Part shown: positions 7,913 to 17,572 of the stretch, piece after piece | Layout of the letters: each line of letters opens with the position of its first letter | Position numbering within the stretch: position 1 is the stretch's first letter | Origin: JACMLD01 sp038207265 | GTDB taxonomy: Bacteria; Bacteroidota; Bacteroidia; Chitinophagales; Chitinophagaceae | Length of the DNA: 64,000 nt | Assembly (NCBI GenBank): GCA_038207265.1 | Contig: JBBQZZ010000010.1 | Location: 1 to 64,000, forward strand | Direction: 5' to 3' | The notes under the pieces: generated by a model | Database searches by the model: none | What the model was told of the DNA's origin: nothing | The model's input: the letters and a program-made list of their open reading frames with translations, nothing else | Position numbers and translations under genes: made by a program

Positions 7913-10492
7913 ATGTCTATTCAACTTTTAAGCCCCAGAAATTGGGTGATACTGGCTTTGCTGGCCTTCAGCTACTCCAGCAATGCCCAGGACAGAAAGC
8001 CTTCTAATCCAACAACACCCGTCAATGGTAATGCATCTGCAATGCCAGCAGGATTTCCTGGCGCTGCAAAAACGGGGCCTAAGCCGTATAAAGAAATCAT
8101 TACAGACAAAGCCATTAGCCGCAAAGGTTTGTTTATTGTTCATAAGGTAGAAGACAAATGGTATTTTGAAATTCCGGATTCTCTTTTTGGGAGAGATATT
8201 TTAGTAGTCAATCGTTTATCGAAAGCCGCTGCAGGCATGCGCAACTTTTTCTTTGGTTATGCAGGAGACCAGATTGGCAACAACGTGGTTAGTTTTGAAA
8301 AAGGTCCGAATAATAAGATCTTTCTCAAGAAAATTTCTTTTGATGAAATGTCGAAAGACAGTTCACAACCCATGTATAGAGCCGTGATGAATTCTAACAT
8401 TCAACCTATTGTAGCGGCATTTGATATTGCGTGTTTCAATAAAGACTCCTCCGGTTCCATTATTGAAATGACCAATTATATCAATACAGATAACGATATT
8501 CTGAATTTTGCCAGCAATCTCAAAACATTGTTCCAGGTAGGAGGACAACAAACAGACAAATCATATATAGTGTCTGTAAAAACCTATCCTATCAATATTG
8601 AAATAAAAACGGTTAAGACCTATAGCAAAAGCGCCGGTGGTGGATTCGGAACTCCGGCACCCAATCCGTTTGCAGCTCCGCCCGGCGGACAATTGCTCAC
8701 CATGGAACTGAACAGTTCGCTGGTACTATTACCAAAGACTACCATGCAACAGCGTTTTTTTGATGCAAGGGTTGGATATTTTGCAAGGGGCTATACAGAT
8801 TTTGATGCCAACCCGCAAGGTGTGAAAGATATTACCATGGTGGTACGCTGGAAACTTGAACCAAAAGATGACGACATTGAAAAACACAAACGCGGGGAAC
8901 TGGTAGAACCTAAAAAACCCATCATCTATTATATTGATCCTGCCACTCCAAAAAAATGGATACCTTATTTAATACAGGGTGTAAACGACTGGCAGGCTGC
9001 TTTTGAAAAAGCAGGTTTCAAAAATGCTATCATGGCAAAGATGGCGCCTACTCCCCAGGAAGACAGTACCTGGAGCCTTGACGATGCAAGATTTTCTGCT
9101 ATTGTTTATAAACCTTCAGACATCGCCAATGCAAGCGGACCCAATGTACATGATCCTCGCAGCGGCGAAATACTGGAAAGTCATATTAACTGGTATCACA
9201 ATGTAATGAGTTTGCTGCGCGACTGGTATCTTATCCAATGCTCGCCCAATGATCCCCGTGCACGTAAAATGCAATTTGATGATGAGCTGATGGGACAATT
9301 GATCCGGTTTGTTTCATCTCATGAAGTAGGACATACACTTGGACTGCGCCATAACTTTGGTTCCAGTTCTACCGTACCTGTTGAAAAACTTCGCGACAAA
9401 GCCTGGGTTGAAGCTAACGGTCATACCCCCTCGATAATGGATTATGCACGGTTCAACTATGTAGCTCAGCCGGAAGATAATATTTCCCCGGCGGGATTGT
9501 ATCCACGTATCGGCGATTACGATAAATGGGCCATTGAATGGGGCTATAAAAAAATATACGAAGCAAAATCGGCAGAAGAAGAGATTCCCATTCTCAATAA
9601 GATGACCACTGAACGGCTGGAAGCCAATCATCGTTTGTGGTTTGGAACTGAAAGTAACCCCGATGATCCTCATTCTCAAAGCGAGGACCTGGGTGATAAT
9701 GCCATGAAAGCAAGTGCCTATGGTATAAAAAACCTTCAACGCATTGTTCCCAATCTTACCGCCTGGACAAAAGTTGCCAATGAAGATTATTCAAACCTTT
9801 CCGAATTATACGACCAGGTATTTGGCCAATTCAGCCGATACCTGGGGCATGTTACCAAAAATATTGGTGGTATTTATGAAGTGCCCAAAGTTGTAGAACA
9901 ATCAGGTGCCGTGTATGAATATGTGCCAAAAGCTACGCAAATGGAAGCCATGAGTTTTTTAAATAAAAATATCTTTAATACCCCCACCTGGCTCATCAAC
10001 AATGATATCTTTAGCAAGACCGGAACGGACCCCATCAGTATCATTGGCGGCCGTATGGAATCTGTTCTTAATAATTTGCTCAGCAATACGCGCATGGCGA
10101 AATTGATTAGTGCTGAAGCATCTTTGGGTAGCGGCAATGCATATACGATCACGCAATTGCTGGGTGATTTGCAAAAAAATATCTGGACCGAAATTTATTC
10201 ACGCAAACCAATTGATGTGTACCGTCGCAACCTGCAAAAAGCGTTTATTGAACGTTTGAGTACTATTATAAGTCCTGCTCCTCCTGCTGTGGGCAGTTTC
10301 GGTGGTATTACCATAACATTCGGACCAAGTGTTGATGCAAAGAAGACAGACATTGTTTCTGTTGCAAAAGGAACCTTGCGTAGCCTGAGAAGTGATATCA
10401 ATGCTGCGTTGCCATCTGTTACGGATAAAATGACGCGTTATCATTTACAGGATGTACAGGAAAGAATTGAAAAGATTTTGAATCCGAAATAG
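7913..10492 (+). CDS. Secreted zinc-dependent metalloprotease (DUF5117/DUF5118 type)
   Basis: The 859-residue protein starts with a signal peptide (hydrophobic 12-22, ending in SSNAQ) and then a Pro/Gly-rich linker. The extended zinc site HEVGHTLGLRH is at 470-480, with E471 catalytic, and a metzincin-like Met-turn (SIMDYARFNYV) follows about 45 residues later. This layout is that of large Bacteroidota zinc metalloproteases with DUF5117 and DUF5118 in front of the catalytic domain. It is probably periplasmic, surface-attached or secreted. The substrate is unknown. It is transcribed alone and ends at a terminator. Confidence 0.92.
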   Translation: MSIQLLSPRNWVILALLAFSYSSNAQDRKPSNPTTPVNGNASAMPAGFPGAAKTGPKPYKEIITDKAISRKGLFIVHKVEDKWYFEIPDSLFGRDILVVNRLSKAAAGMRNFFFGYAGDQIGNNVVSFEKGPNNKIFLKKISFDEMSKDSSQPMYRAVMNSNIQPIVAAFDIACFNKDSSGSIIEMTNYINTDNDILNFASNLKTLFQVGGQQTDKSYIVSVKTYPINIEIKTVKTYSKSAGGGFGTPAPNPFAAPPGGQLLTMELNSSLVLLPKTTMQQRFFDARVGYFARGYTDFDANPQGVKDITMVVRWKLEPKDDDIEKHKRGELVEPKKPIIYYIDPATPKKWIPYLIQGVNDWQAAFEKAGFKNAIMAKMAPTPQEDSTWSLDDARFSAIVYKPSDIANASGPNVHDPRSGEILESHINWYHNVMSLLRDWYLIQCSPNDPRARKMQFDDELMGQLIRFVSSHEVGHTLGLRHNFGSSSTVPVEKLRDKAWVEANGHTPSIMDYARFNYVAQPEDNISPAGLYPRIGDYDKWAIEWGYKKIYEAKSAEEEIPILNKMTTERLEANHRLWFGTESNPDDPHSQSEDLGDNAMKASAYGIKNLQRIVPNLTAWTKVANEDYSNLSELYDQVFGQFSRYLGHVTKNIGGIYEVPKVVEQSGAVYEYVPKATQMEAMSFLNKNIFNTPTWLINNDIFSKTGTDPISIIGGRMESVLNNLLSNTRMAKLISAEASLGSGNAYTITQLLGDLQKNIWTEIYSRKPIDVYRRNLQKAFIERLSTIISPAPPAVGSFGGITITFGPSVDAKKTDIVSVAKGTLRSLRSDINAALPSVTDKMTRYHLQDVQERIEKILNPK

Positions 10493-10517
10493 ATTGTCGC
10501 GATTGAATAACAAATTT

Positions 10518-10546
10518 AAATCCCGGTCCGTTGGCTGGGATTTTTT
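10518..10546 (+). terminator. Rho-independent terminator after the metalloprotease gene
   Basis: AAATCCC at 10518-10524 pairs with GGGATTT at 10537-10543 and runs into six T at 10541-10546. It is 25 bp past the stop codon. Confidence 0.7.
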
Positions 10547-10575
10547 GCAGAAGAATAAAATGAATATTCTTTTCG

Positions 10576-10681
10576 CCGCCCTGTCTCCGCATGCGCAGCT
10601 TACACTCATATAAACTTATAGAGGGACGCGGAGGTTAGTTATACGTGACGCAAGGTCCCCTTCGGGAGACGTTGCTGGGAA
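10576..10681. repeat. Duplicated structured element, copy 1
   Basis: This 106-bp stretch recurs almost unchanged at 10745-10850. It contains an 11-bp imperfect stem capped by TTCG (GCAAGGTCCCC-TTCG-GGAGACGTTGC, two mismatched positions). An outer GTTAGTT/AACTAAC pairing encloses this in copy 1. No open reading frame fits. A structured RNA or a REP-like mobile repeat is possible. Confidence 0.65.
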
Positions 10682-10744
10682 ACTAACTATAATGGTAATC
10701 TGATGAACTATATGGTGAGTCTGTCATGCTGCTGATTCTTTTCT

Positions 10745-10850
10745 CCGCCCTGTCTCCGCATGCGCAGCTTACACTCATATAAACTTATAGAGGGACGCCG
10801 CGGTTAGTTATACGTGACGCAAGGTCCCCTTCGGGAGACGTTGATGGGAA
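10745..10850. repeat. Duplicated structured element, copy 2
   Basis: It matches copy 1 with only a few substitutions (for example GACGCGGAGG against GACGCCGCGG). The inner TTCG hairpin is kept, but the right arm of the outer stem is lost (AAGTAAA instead of AACTAAC). About 85 bp of unrelated sequence then follow before the downstream homology resumes at about 10938-10966. Confidence 0.65.
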
Positions 10851-10978
10851 GTAAATGTGCTGGCAACAAGATTTTTTCATTTATTGCAAGGCGAAGAGAT
10901 CCCTCCTACGTCGGGATGACAGGACCTGATGGATCATAAACATAGTGGTGATCTGATGAACTATAACTTTTACTGAAG

Positions 10979-12253
10979 TTATTCATACCGTAATGCTTCG
11001 ATAGGATTCAATCTCGAAGCTTTGAATGCGGGGTAAAGTCCGGCGAGTAAACCCACCAATGAACAAATGGCAATACCCAAAAATATCCATGCCCATGGAA
11101 CTACAAAACCGGTATGCATTAAAAGACTAACACTATTACCCAACAGGATACCGGTAACAATTCCAAATGCGGCACCCAGTAAACTAATAATGATGGACTC
11201 ATACAAAAACTGGTTGCGTACGTTGCGTTGTTTACCACCGATGGCTTTTATCAAACCTACTTCTTTTGTTCTTTCTGTCACCGCCACCAGCATGATATTC
11301 ATTAGACCAATAGCGGCACCCATCAATGTAATAAATCCAATCACGATTGCAGATATGGTAAGCCAGGATAATTGCTTCAGCAACATATCTACAAAGCTGT
11401 CGCTTTTATCTACCAGGAAATTATTTCCTTCTGTGGTGGTTAATTTCCTAACGGAGCGGAAGGTTCCTTCTGCTTCGCCCATTGCGGCATCCAGTAATTT
11501 TACATTGGACAACTTTATACCAACTGCAAAGGACTGGTTTGCACCACTGTTGAAAAAACGTCGTACATTATTATAGGAAGTAACGATAGAGTTATCCCAG
11601 CTAAAACCGAGTGTAGAACCTTTTTCTTCCAGCACACCAATTACGCGGAAAGGAATATTATTTATTCTGACTATTTTTTCAAGTGCACGCTCTTTGTTTT
11701 CGCCGAATAAGGTGGTGGCAACATCTTTTCCCAATACGCATACGTTCCTTCCGGACTGAACGTCCAGGTCGTTGAGGTTTCTGCCCGAACCCAATTTATA
11801 TCCATTCAGATCAATATAGTTATCATCTCCGCCAAATACTCTTACGGTAGGGTTTGTCTTTTTATTTTCAAAGTTGACCACTGCATTACCGGTACCAAAA
11901 ATGGATAGTCCAACCTGGGAAGGGAATTTATACATCTGCTTAAAATCCTCCGCTTCTCTTTTGGTAATGGGTTTATTCTGGTTAGATTGCTTTTCTTTTC
12001 GCTGACCTTTCTTTTCTTTTTTTGAGCCCTGGTTATTTTGCATGCGCCACATCTGCCGGTAGCGTATGCTAAATCCATTTGCACCCATTGCCGAAAAGCT
12101 TTCCGTAAACTTTTGCGTCATGGCTTCAATAGCGGTGCGTATCCCAATGAGCGACGCAATACCCAATGCTATAATGGCTACGGTTATGCCGGTACGCAGT
12201 TTATTGCTGCGGATGGTTCGGAATGACAGCGATAAAGTGTCAAAGGTGTTCAT
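10979..12253 (-). CDS. ABC transporter permease (MacB/FtsX family)
   Basis: The 424-residue product has the MacB layout: an N-terminal membrane helix near 18-38 (LRTGITVAIIALGIASLIGI), a large periplasmic domain to about 290, then three C-terminal helices of the FtsX domain. The tail has GLYPAFKASRLNPIEALRYE, typical of the family. Such permeases use an ATPase and often a membrane-fusion protein to export substrates or act on lipoproteins. Neither partner is adjacent here. A Lys/Gln/Asn-rich insert (about 75-95) lies in the periplasmic part. Confidence 0.9.
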   Translation of the reverse strand: MNTFDTLSLSFRTIRSNKLRTGITVAIIALGIASLIGIRTAIEAMTQKFTESFSAMGANGFSIRYRQMWRMQNNQGSKKEKKGQRKEKQSNQNKPITKREAEDFKQMYKFPSQVGLSIFGTGNAVVNFENKKTNPTVRVFGGDDNYIDLNGYKLGSGRNLNDLDVQSGRNVCVLGKDVATTLFGENKERALEKIVRINNIPFRVIGVLEEKGSTLGFSWDNSIVTSYNNVRRFFNSGANQSFAVGIKLSNVKLLDAAMGEAEGTFRSVRKLTTTEGNNFLVDKSDSFVDMLLKQLSWLTISAIVIGFITLMGAAIGLMNIMLVAVTERTKEVGLIKAIGGKQRNVRNQFLYESIIISLLGAAFGIVTGILLGNSVSLLMHTGFVVPWAWIFLGIAICSLVGLLAGLYPAFKASRLNPIEALRYE

Positions 12254-12363
12254 ATACTAAAATTAATGATTCTGCCTTAAAATAACCGAGGAGTTATATG
12301 AATGGGGGAAATTTGCATTAAAGGCTACCCATATGACTATTCAAGAGGTGATTATTACCTGTT

Positions 12364-13647
12364 TTACTCTTCAATTAGGCTCATAATCCAATTTATCCAT
12401 CCCATAATTGTCGATGCCCTTCTATTAAAGGTAGAACCAGAGTTAATGTTGTGTAATTGCGAGTTCTTCATTATTTCCACAATTTCATATCTGCTAGGAA
12501 CTCCGCTTTTACTAAAATAAAGTTCTAGTGATCGTTTAAAAGCCAAATGGGAAAGGATAATTTTTGCGAATTCAATTTGCCTGTTCAGAATAGTTAAATT
12601 AAATATCTCGCGCCCGCTTTTAGTGAGAAAAAAAACAATTTGCCGATTCTCTATTTTCTTATCAACCAATCCCAGATATCGAGCAGCGTCAGAGTAATAA
12701 TTTGTTTGTCTTTCATCAAAGTCATAGTTAGTCGTTATATCTTCCTTTGTAAGAGTGCCTTTTTCTTTTAAGAGTTCGCATAAATTAATAACTCTTTCAA
12801 AAGAGTCTGCTTGAGGAAATGCAATTTGTGGTTCAGAAACTACTTTTGTTTTATTAAGTATTTCCTGAATTAACTCGAGATTAATTGCTCCCTGCGTAAC
12901 TACATATTTTTTTTGATGAATTAGTTTTAGAGAGTTATAATATTTAACATCCTCGAATAAATATTCTCTTAAATGAAACACTCCGTTTGTATAAGTCAAG
13001 AAAATTGTTCTGACGTTCTTATACATTTTGCTTTTCCAAAGCCTGTAAGGATAGTACAGCTGTCTTACAAGAAAATCTTTCGACAAATAATTTTTCGCTT
13101 CTATTAAGTTTAATGATTTTTCACCTTCAAATCCTCCATCAATTTCTATTTGGGAGTTTTCAACTTTTACATCCAATAAGTCGTTTACAGAATTTATTTT
13201 AAATTCAAATGACGATGAGCTCATACGTCCACTCACCGTTGGATGTAATTCCTCTTCCTCTATGAAATCATGGAGAATTTTAGTAACAAAGGCACAATTA
13301 ATTGCAGTAGATTCGCTTGTTATATCCTTGAAGTCTAAACTTTCTAAGTCACTAGGGAAATTAATTTTAATTATTTCTACTTCTTCTTCATTGCCAAAAT
13401 TGTGAAAGGTGTCAATGTTTGCGATAATATAACTTCCTCTTGAAACTGGGAGAATTGAAAAATTATTATCTGAAAAAAGTTTTGGTAATTGAGACTTGTG
13501 ATCGAATTTCGTCATCAATCTTGCCTCTCTAAATTCATTAATATCATTTGAATTGATTACATGGTAGTTAGTTGCTAAAACTTTCGCAATAATTCCATGC
13601 TTATCAAAGATCTTTTGCCAAGCGATATCATTCTTTGAATCATTCAT
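12364..13647 (-). CDS. Type II restriction endonuclease of the PD-(D/E)xK fold
   Basis: This 427-residue protein is paired with a DNA adenine methyltransferase. A PD-(D/E)xK site is seen at D170 (EIDGGFEGE) and E183-x-K185 (LIEAKNYLS), followed by RQLYYPYRLWK. The C-terminal third looks like a winged-helix region (TKEDITTNYDFDERQTNYY). The frame extends to a TTG at 13671, but the ATG at 13647 overlaps the methyltransferase stop by 8 bp, implying translational coupling. Codon use is visibly AT-richer than in neighbouring genes, suggesting transfer. Recognition sequence is unknown; GATC is conceivable because the partner is Dam-like. Confidence 0.82.
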   Translation of the reverse strand: MNDSKNDIAWQKIFDKHGIIAKVLATNYHVINSNDINEFREARLMTKFDHKSQLPKLFSDNNFSILPVSRGSYIIANIDTFHNFGNEEEVEIIKINFPSDLESLDFKDITSESTAINCAFVTKILHDFIEEEELHPTVSGRMSSSSFEFKINSVNDLLDVKVENSQIEIDGGFEGEKSLNLIEAKNYLSKDFLVRQLYYPYRLWKSKMYKNVRTIFLTYTNGVFHLREYLFEDVKYYNSLKLIHQKKYVVTQGAINLELIQEILNKTKVVSEPQIAFPQADSFERVINLCELLKEKGTLTKEDITTNYDFDERQTNYYSDAARYLGLVDKKIENRQIVFFLTKSGREIFNLTILNRQIEFAKIILSHLAFKRSLELYFSKSGVPSRYEIVEIMKNSQLHNINSGSTFNRRASTIMGWINWIMSLIEE

Positions 13648-14473
13648 AGTTACGAATAAGTAACTCCTCAACTTCGCCTCTTTTTAGTCCATCTGAGTTA
13701 ATGGAGCGATTGGCTTTAATAACGTCAATGTGATAATCTTTATATAAATCTTTTAAAAATAATACTCCTGAATTTGACAATAAAAACTTTACACCTTTAG
13801 CAGTTAATCTATCACAAACTTCTTTAAGTCTTATTTGATCTTTAATATCCCACCCTCCTTCTATGTAGCCTGTAAAATTCGAACTTTCAGAAACAGGATG
13901 ATAAGGAGGATCCAAATAGACAAAAGAGTCTCGACTTGCATTTTTTAAGATATTTTCATAGTCTCCGCTATAAATTTGTATTTGAGAAGAATTGAAATAA
14001 CTATTAACCGCTTTTAGTGTTGGTTCATTAACTATGTTTGGATTCTTATATTTCCCAAAAGGAGAATTAAATTCCCCCGAACTATTTACTCGATACAAAC
14101 CATTAAAACAAGTTTTATTAAGATAAATTATTCTTGAAGCTCTCTCAATTTCTGAAAGTCTATCAAATTCGTGTGTACGATCTTTTGAACGAATCATATA
14201 AAAATATTCAGACTCGTTTTTATGTTTTTTTAGATCTTTAATTAATTCATTTACGTTGTTCTTTATCACATTATAGACGTTTATTAACTCAACATTAAAA
14301 TCGTTAATTACAGCTAACTTAGGTCGCAATTCGAATAAGACAGCACCTCCTCCGACAAAAGGTTCATAATAAGTCTTATATTTTTTAGGCACACGTGCTA
14401 AAATGGAAGGCATAATCTGTCTTTTACCTCCAACCCATTTTAGAAAAGGGGATATCAACTTGTTTTTTGCCAC
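13640..14473 (-). CDS. Dam/DpnII-family adenine-N6 DNA methyltransferase
   Basis: The 277-residue enzyme is of the alpha (D12) class that methylates adenine N6. It shows PFLKWVGGKRQ at 9-19, the AdoMet-binding loop FVGGGA at 39-44 and the catalytic DPPY at 188-191, in the order usual for the Dam/M.DpnII group. It starts with GTG. It would protect the host from the overlapping restriction enzyme downstream. The pair forms a compact, AT-rich cassette between the ABC permease and nuoN. Confidence 0.92.
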   Translation of the reverse strand: MAKNKLISPFLKWVGGKRQIMPSILARVPKKYKTYYEPFVGGGAVLFELRPKLAVINDFNVELINVYNVIKNNVNELIKDLKKHKNESEYFYMIRSKDRTHEFDRLSEIERASRIIYLNKTCFNGLYRVNSSGEFNSPFGKYKNPNIVNEPTLKAVNSYFNSSQIQIYSGDYENILKNASRDSFVYLDPPYHPVSESSNFTGYIEGGWDIKDQIRLKEVCDRLTAKGVKFLLSNSGVLFLKDLYKDYHIDVIKANRSINSDGLKRGEVEELLIRNYE

Positions 14474-14568
14474 AATCTATTTGCTAAATTATTTAGTTTG
14501 CAATATACCCAATTATCCTAAAGGTTTATTGGTTCTTAGAAAAATGTGACAAACAGAGATTTAAAATA

Positions 14569-15942
14569 TCAGAAATACAAATGAACAAGCAATAACTGCG
14601 GATAGACGCCTAATAAGATGACGATGGCGGCCACCAGGGCCAGTACCAGTTTAAAGACAGGTGATACTTCTTTCACCTGGCCATCCCCTGCTTTGAAATA
14701 CATGGCTTGTATAACGCGGAAATAATAGTACACACTGACGGCAGCACACAAAACCGCGAATATGACCAGCCACAAATATGCCCCGTTATTTATAGCTGCT
14801 ACCAGCATATAATATTTGGCAAAAAAACCGGCCGTTAATGGGATGCCAGCGAGTGAAAACAGGAAAACCGTATTGGTGGCTGCCAACAGTGGTTGTGATT
14901 TCCCCAATCCATTGTAACCATCAAAAGTATAATCCTTCATTTTGATGAGTATGGCAAAAATACCAATGGTGGCGAGGCTATAGGCCGCGGCATATAAGAT
15001 AATGCCTTCCTTTGAATAGGAACTGTATCCGAACAAGGCAAAAAGCATAAACCCGGCCTGGGCAATACTGGAATAAGCCAGCATTCTTTTCACGCTCTGC
15101 TGAAAAACGGCTGTGATATTGCCGACAAACAAGGTAGCTGCTACTATAAATGCAATGGTTAAGCGCCATTTTACCAGCGATGATCCATAGGCTGCATCAA
15201 ATAAACGCACGAATGCGATGAACACAGCAGCTTTTACAATGGTAGCCATGAATGAAGTAAATATGGTGGGTGCTCCATCATATACATCTGGCGTCCAAAA
15301 ATGAAAAGGTGCGGCAGATACTTTAAACGACATAGCAATCAACAGCAATAACAAACCCGCCATCATTACCGGCGCAAAACCCTCCAGTTGTACCGACATA
15401 TTGCCAAGGCTGAATGAACCGGTAGCCCCGTAAATCAGTGCAATACCCATGAGCATGATGCCGGTGGAGAAAGCCCCCATTAAAAAATACTTCAGCGAAG
15501 CTTCCGTGCCTTTCAGGTTTCGTTTGTCGCTGCCCGTGAGAATATAAAGTGGTATAGAAATAATTTCAATGCTGAGAAAAAGCATCAACAGTGAATTAAA
15601 CGAAGACGCGATGCTGACCCCGCACAACACAAAAAATATCAACGCAAAATATTCACCCACATTCACACCCACTTCTTCAATGTCTTTAGCACCCAATATA
15701 AAATAAACCAGTACTGCGGTAAAAGCGATGCTATTGAACAAAAGACCAAAACTATCAAAGACCAGCATTCCTTTTACATCCACATGAAAAAAATGGGTAT
15801 GGCCGGAATCCGCTACGTTTACCAGCAGCAACAAGGCTGCGCCAGTAATGGCAAGGTTGCGAATGACAGCAGGTTTGGAAATAAAAATACCGCTGAACAT
15901 CATCAGTACTCCCCAGGTTGCCGAAAAAATGATTGCATTCAT
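14569..15942 (-). CDS. nuoN: NADH-quinone oxidoreductase subunit N
   Basis: NuoN is one of the three antiporter-like proton-pumping membrane subunits of complex I. The 457-residue product has about 14 membrane helices and the Mrp-antiporter-type core with TGSDKRNLKGTEASLKYFLM and KRMLAYSSIAQAGF. It is the last gene of the nuo operon, 21 bp after nuoM. Confidence 0.96.
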   Translation of the reverse strand: MNAIIFSATWGVLMMFSGIFISKPAVIRNLAITGAALLLLVNVADSGHTHFFHVDVKGMLVFDSFGLLFNSIAFTAVLVYFILGAKDIEEVGVNVGEYFALIFFVLCGVSIASSFNSLLMLFLSIEIISIPLYILTGSDKRNLKGTEASLKYFLMGAFSTGIMLMGIALIYGATGSFSLGNMSVQLEGFAPVMMAGLLLLLIAMSFKVSAAPFHFWTPDVYDGAPTIFTSFMATIVKAAVFIAFVRLFDAAYGSSLVKWRLTIAFIVAATLFVGNITAVFQQSVKRMLAYSSIAQAGFMLFALFGYSSYSKEGIILYAAAYSLATIGIFAILIKMKDYTFDGYNGLGKSQPLLAATNTVFLFSLAGIPLTAGFFAKYYMLVAAINNGAYLWLVIFAVLCAAVSVYYYFRVIQAMYFKAGDGQVKEVSPVFKLVLALVAAIVILLGVYPQLLLVHLYF

Positions 15943-15963
15943 ACTGTTGCTTAAAAATCTTCT

Positions 15964-17424
15964 TTACATAGTCGTTTTCATGTGAGCCAGGATTGTGTCA
16001 ACCAATTCACCTGTTAGTTGCAGCATTGGTTTTGGATATACGCCAAAAATAAAAATCAATGCTACTATTATTGACAATGAAACTTTTACTGCCGCAGAGG
16101 TGTTGTTGCCACTGGTGATCAATGCGCTGGTATTGCCATAAAACACTTTCCTGATCATATTGAGTGTATAGATAGCCGATAGTATAATACAAATACCGGC
16201 CACTACTGTATCCATTAGCGCATACTTTGTAACAGTAGAAGAAAATATACCATTAAACATCATGAATTCTCCCACAAAACCATTGGTGAGTGGCAATGCT
16301 ATATTGGCCAGGGCCACAATAACCAACAGTATGGCCAGGGCCGGATCTTTTTGTGCCAGTCCGCCCAATGCTGAAATTTTGCGTGTGCCATATTTTTGTT
16401 CGATGGTATCGGCTACTATCCACATACCAATGATATTAATTCCGTGCGAAAACATTTGCAGCATTACGCCCTGCATCCCGCTTTTGCTGGTGGAAAATAT
16501 AGCCAGGCACATCAAACCGATGTGTGCAATAGATGAATATGCAATCAGACGTTTCAGATCATCCTGCCTGATGGCAATCAAAGAAGCATAGATCATTCCT
16601 ATCAAACACAACATAGAAACGGTATCACCCCATTGATAACTGGCAGTAGGCAATACAGGCGCTAACCATCTTATCACAGCAAACACACCCATCTTTACCA
16701 TGATTCCACTCAATACCATTGTAACTGCTGTCGGCGATTGTTCGTACGCGTCGGGTTGCCAGGTATGGAAGGGCCATACTGGCATTTTAATAGCGAAGGC
16801 AATAAAAAATAACCAGAACAACCAGTTCTCTTGTTCGGGTGCCAGTTTCATACTGTACCAATCGTGAATATCAAATGACTGGTGCGCCTGGAAGTACAGG
16901 TAGATAATGCCTACCAGCATCAGCAGCGAACCAACAAATGTGTAAATGAAAAATTTAAATGTAACAGCAATTCTTTTTTCGCCACCCCAGATGGAAGAAA
17001 GAAAGTAAACCGGTATCAATGCCAGTTCCCAGAAAAAATAGAACAGCAATGCATCCATAGAAAGAAAAACACCCATCAAACCTGCCTGGCTCAGGAGCAT
17101 CAATGCATAAAAACGACTGGGCTGCGGGTATGAATTGTTCCAGGTTGCTATAAAAATTAATGAAAAGGAAATGGCGGTAAGTAAACAAAGTGTTTGTCCC
17201 ATTCCATCCAGTCCAATATGAAAGCGTGCGAAAAGCATGGGCAACCAGGAAGCATCGAATTGCAGGTAATGGGGGCTATTCATTGTTGTAAGTCCCAATA
17301 TAGATACAACCACCACTGCAAAACTTGCCATCAGTGCAAGGCTTTTAGCAGCAGCTTCACCCTTTATTATAAACAAAGCCAGGCCGGCAACCAGGGGAAT
17401 TAATATCAGTAATAATGCAATCAT
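15964..17424 (-). CDS. nuoM: NADH-quinone oxidoreductase subunit M
   Basis: This antiporter-like membrane subunit of complex I is 486 residues long. It includes FFWELALIPVYFL with the conserved glutamate, FAIKMPVWPFHTWQPDAY and KRLIAYSSIAHIG. The frame begins with TTG at 17430; the ATG two codons later at 17424 is preferred. It follows nuoL after a spacer of 148 bp that carries a palindrome. Confidence 0.96.
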   Translation of the reverse strand: MIALLLILIPLVAGLALFIIKGEAAAKSLALMASFAVVVVSILGLTTMNSPHYLQFDASWLPMLFARFHIGLDGMGQTLCLLTAISFSLIFIATWNNSYPQPSRFYALMLLSQAGLMGVFLSMDALLFYFFWELALIPVYFLSSIWGGEKRIAVTFKFFIYTFVGSLLMLVGIIYLYFQAHQSFDIHDWYSMKLAPEQENWLFWLFFIAFAIKMPVWPFHTWQPDAYEQSPTAVTMVLSGIMVKMGVFAVIRWLAPVLPTASYQWGDTVSMLCLIGMIYASLIAIRQDDLKRLIAYSSIAHIGLMCLAIFSTSKSGMQGVMLQMFSHGINIIGMWIVADTIEQKYGTRKISALGGLAQKDPALAILLVIVALANIALPLTNGFVGEFMMFNGIFSSTVTKYALMDTVVAGICIILSAIYTLNMIRKVFYGNTSALITSGNNTSAAVKVSLSIIVALIFIFGVYPKPMLQLTGELVDTILAHMKTTM

Positions 17425-17537
17425 GTTCAATCTCCGTAATAGAGAATTTTTATTTTTTGTTTACAATCATTTTATCTTTTGCCATCATTAAGTTCCTGTT
17501 TTCGGTCACACGATGACGTCAGATCGCCTACTTCCCA

Positions 17538-17553
17538 CCTGCCTACCGGCAGG
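17538..17553. repeat. Short REP-like palindrome in the nuoL-nuoM spacer
   Basis: CCTGCC at 17538-17543 pairs with GGCAGG at 17548-17553 around a TACC loop. GC-rich palindromes of this CCTGCC-GGCAGG type recur in intergenic DNA of Bacteroidota, as I recall. It is conspicuous against the AT-rich spacer. Confidence 0.45.
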
Positions 17554-17572
17554 CTAGCCACTCGCTTTTCAA

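Noticed and set aside
10576..10850. Possible insertion sequence or CRISPR repeats
   Set aside because: No transposase frame, only two copies and no spacer structure; kept as a structured repeat.
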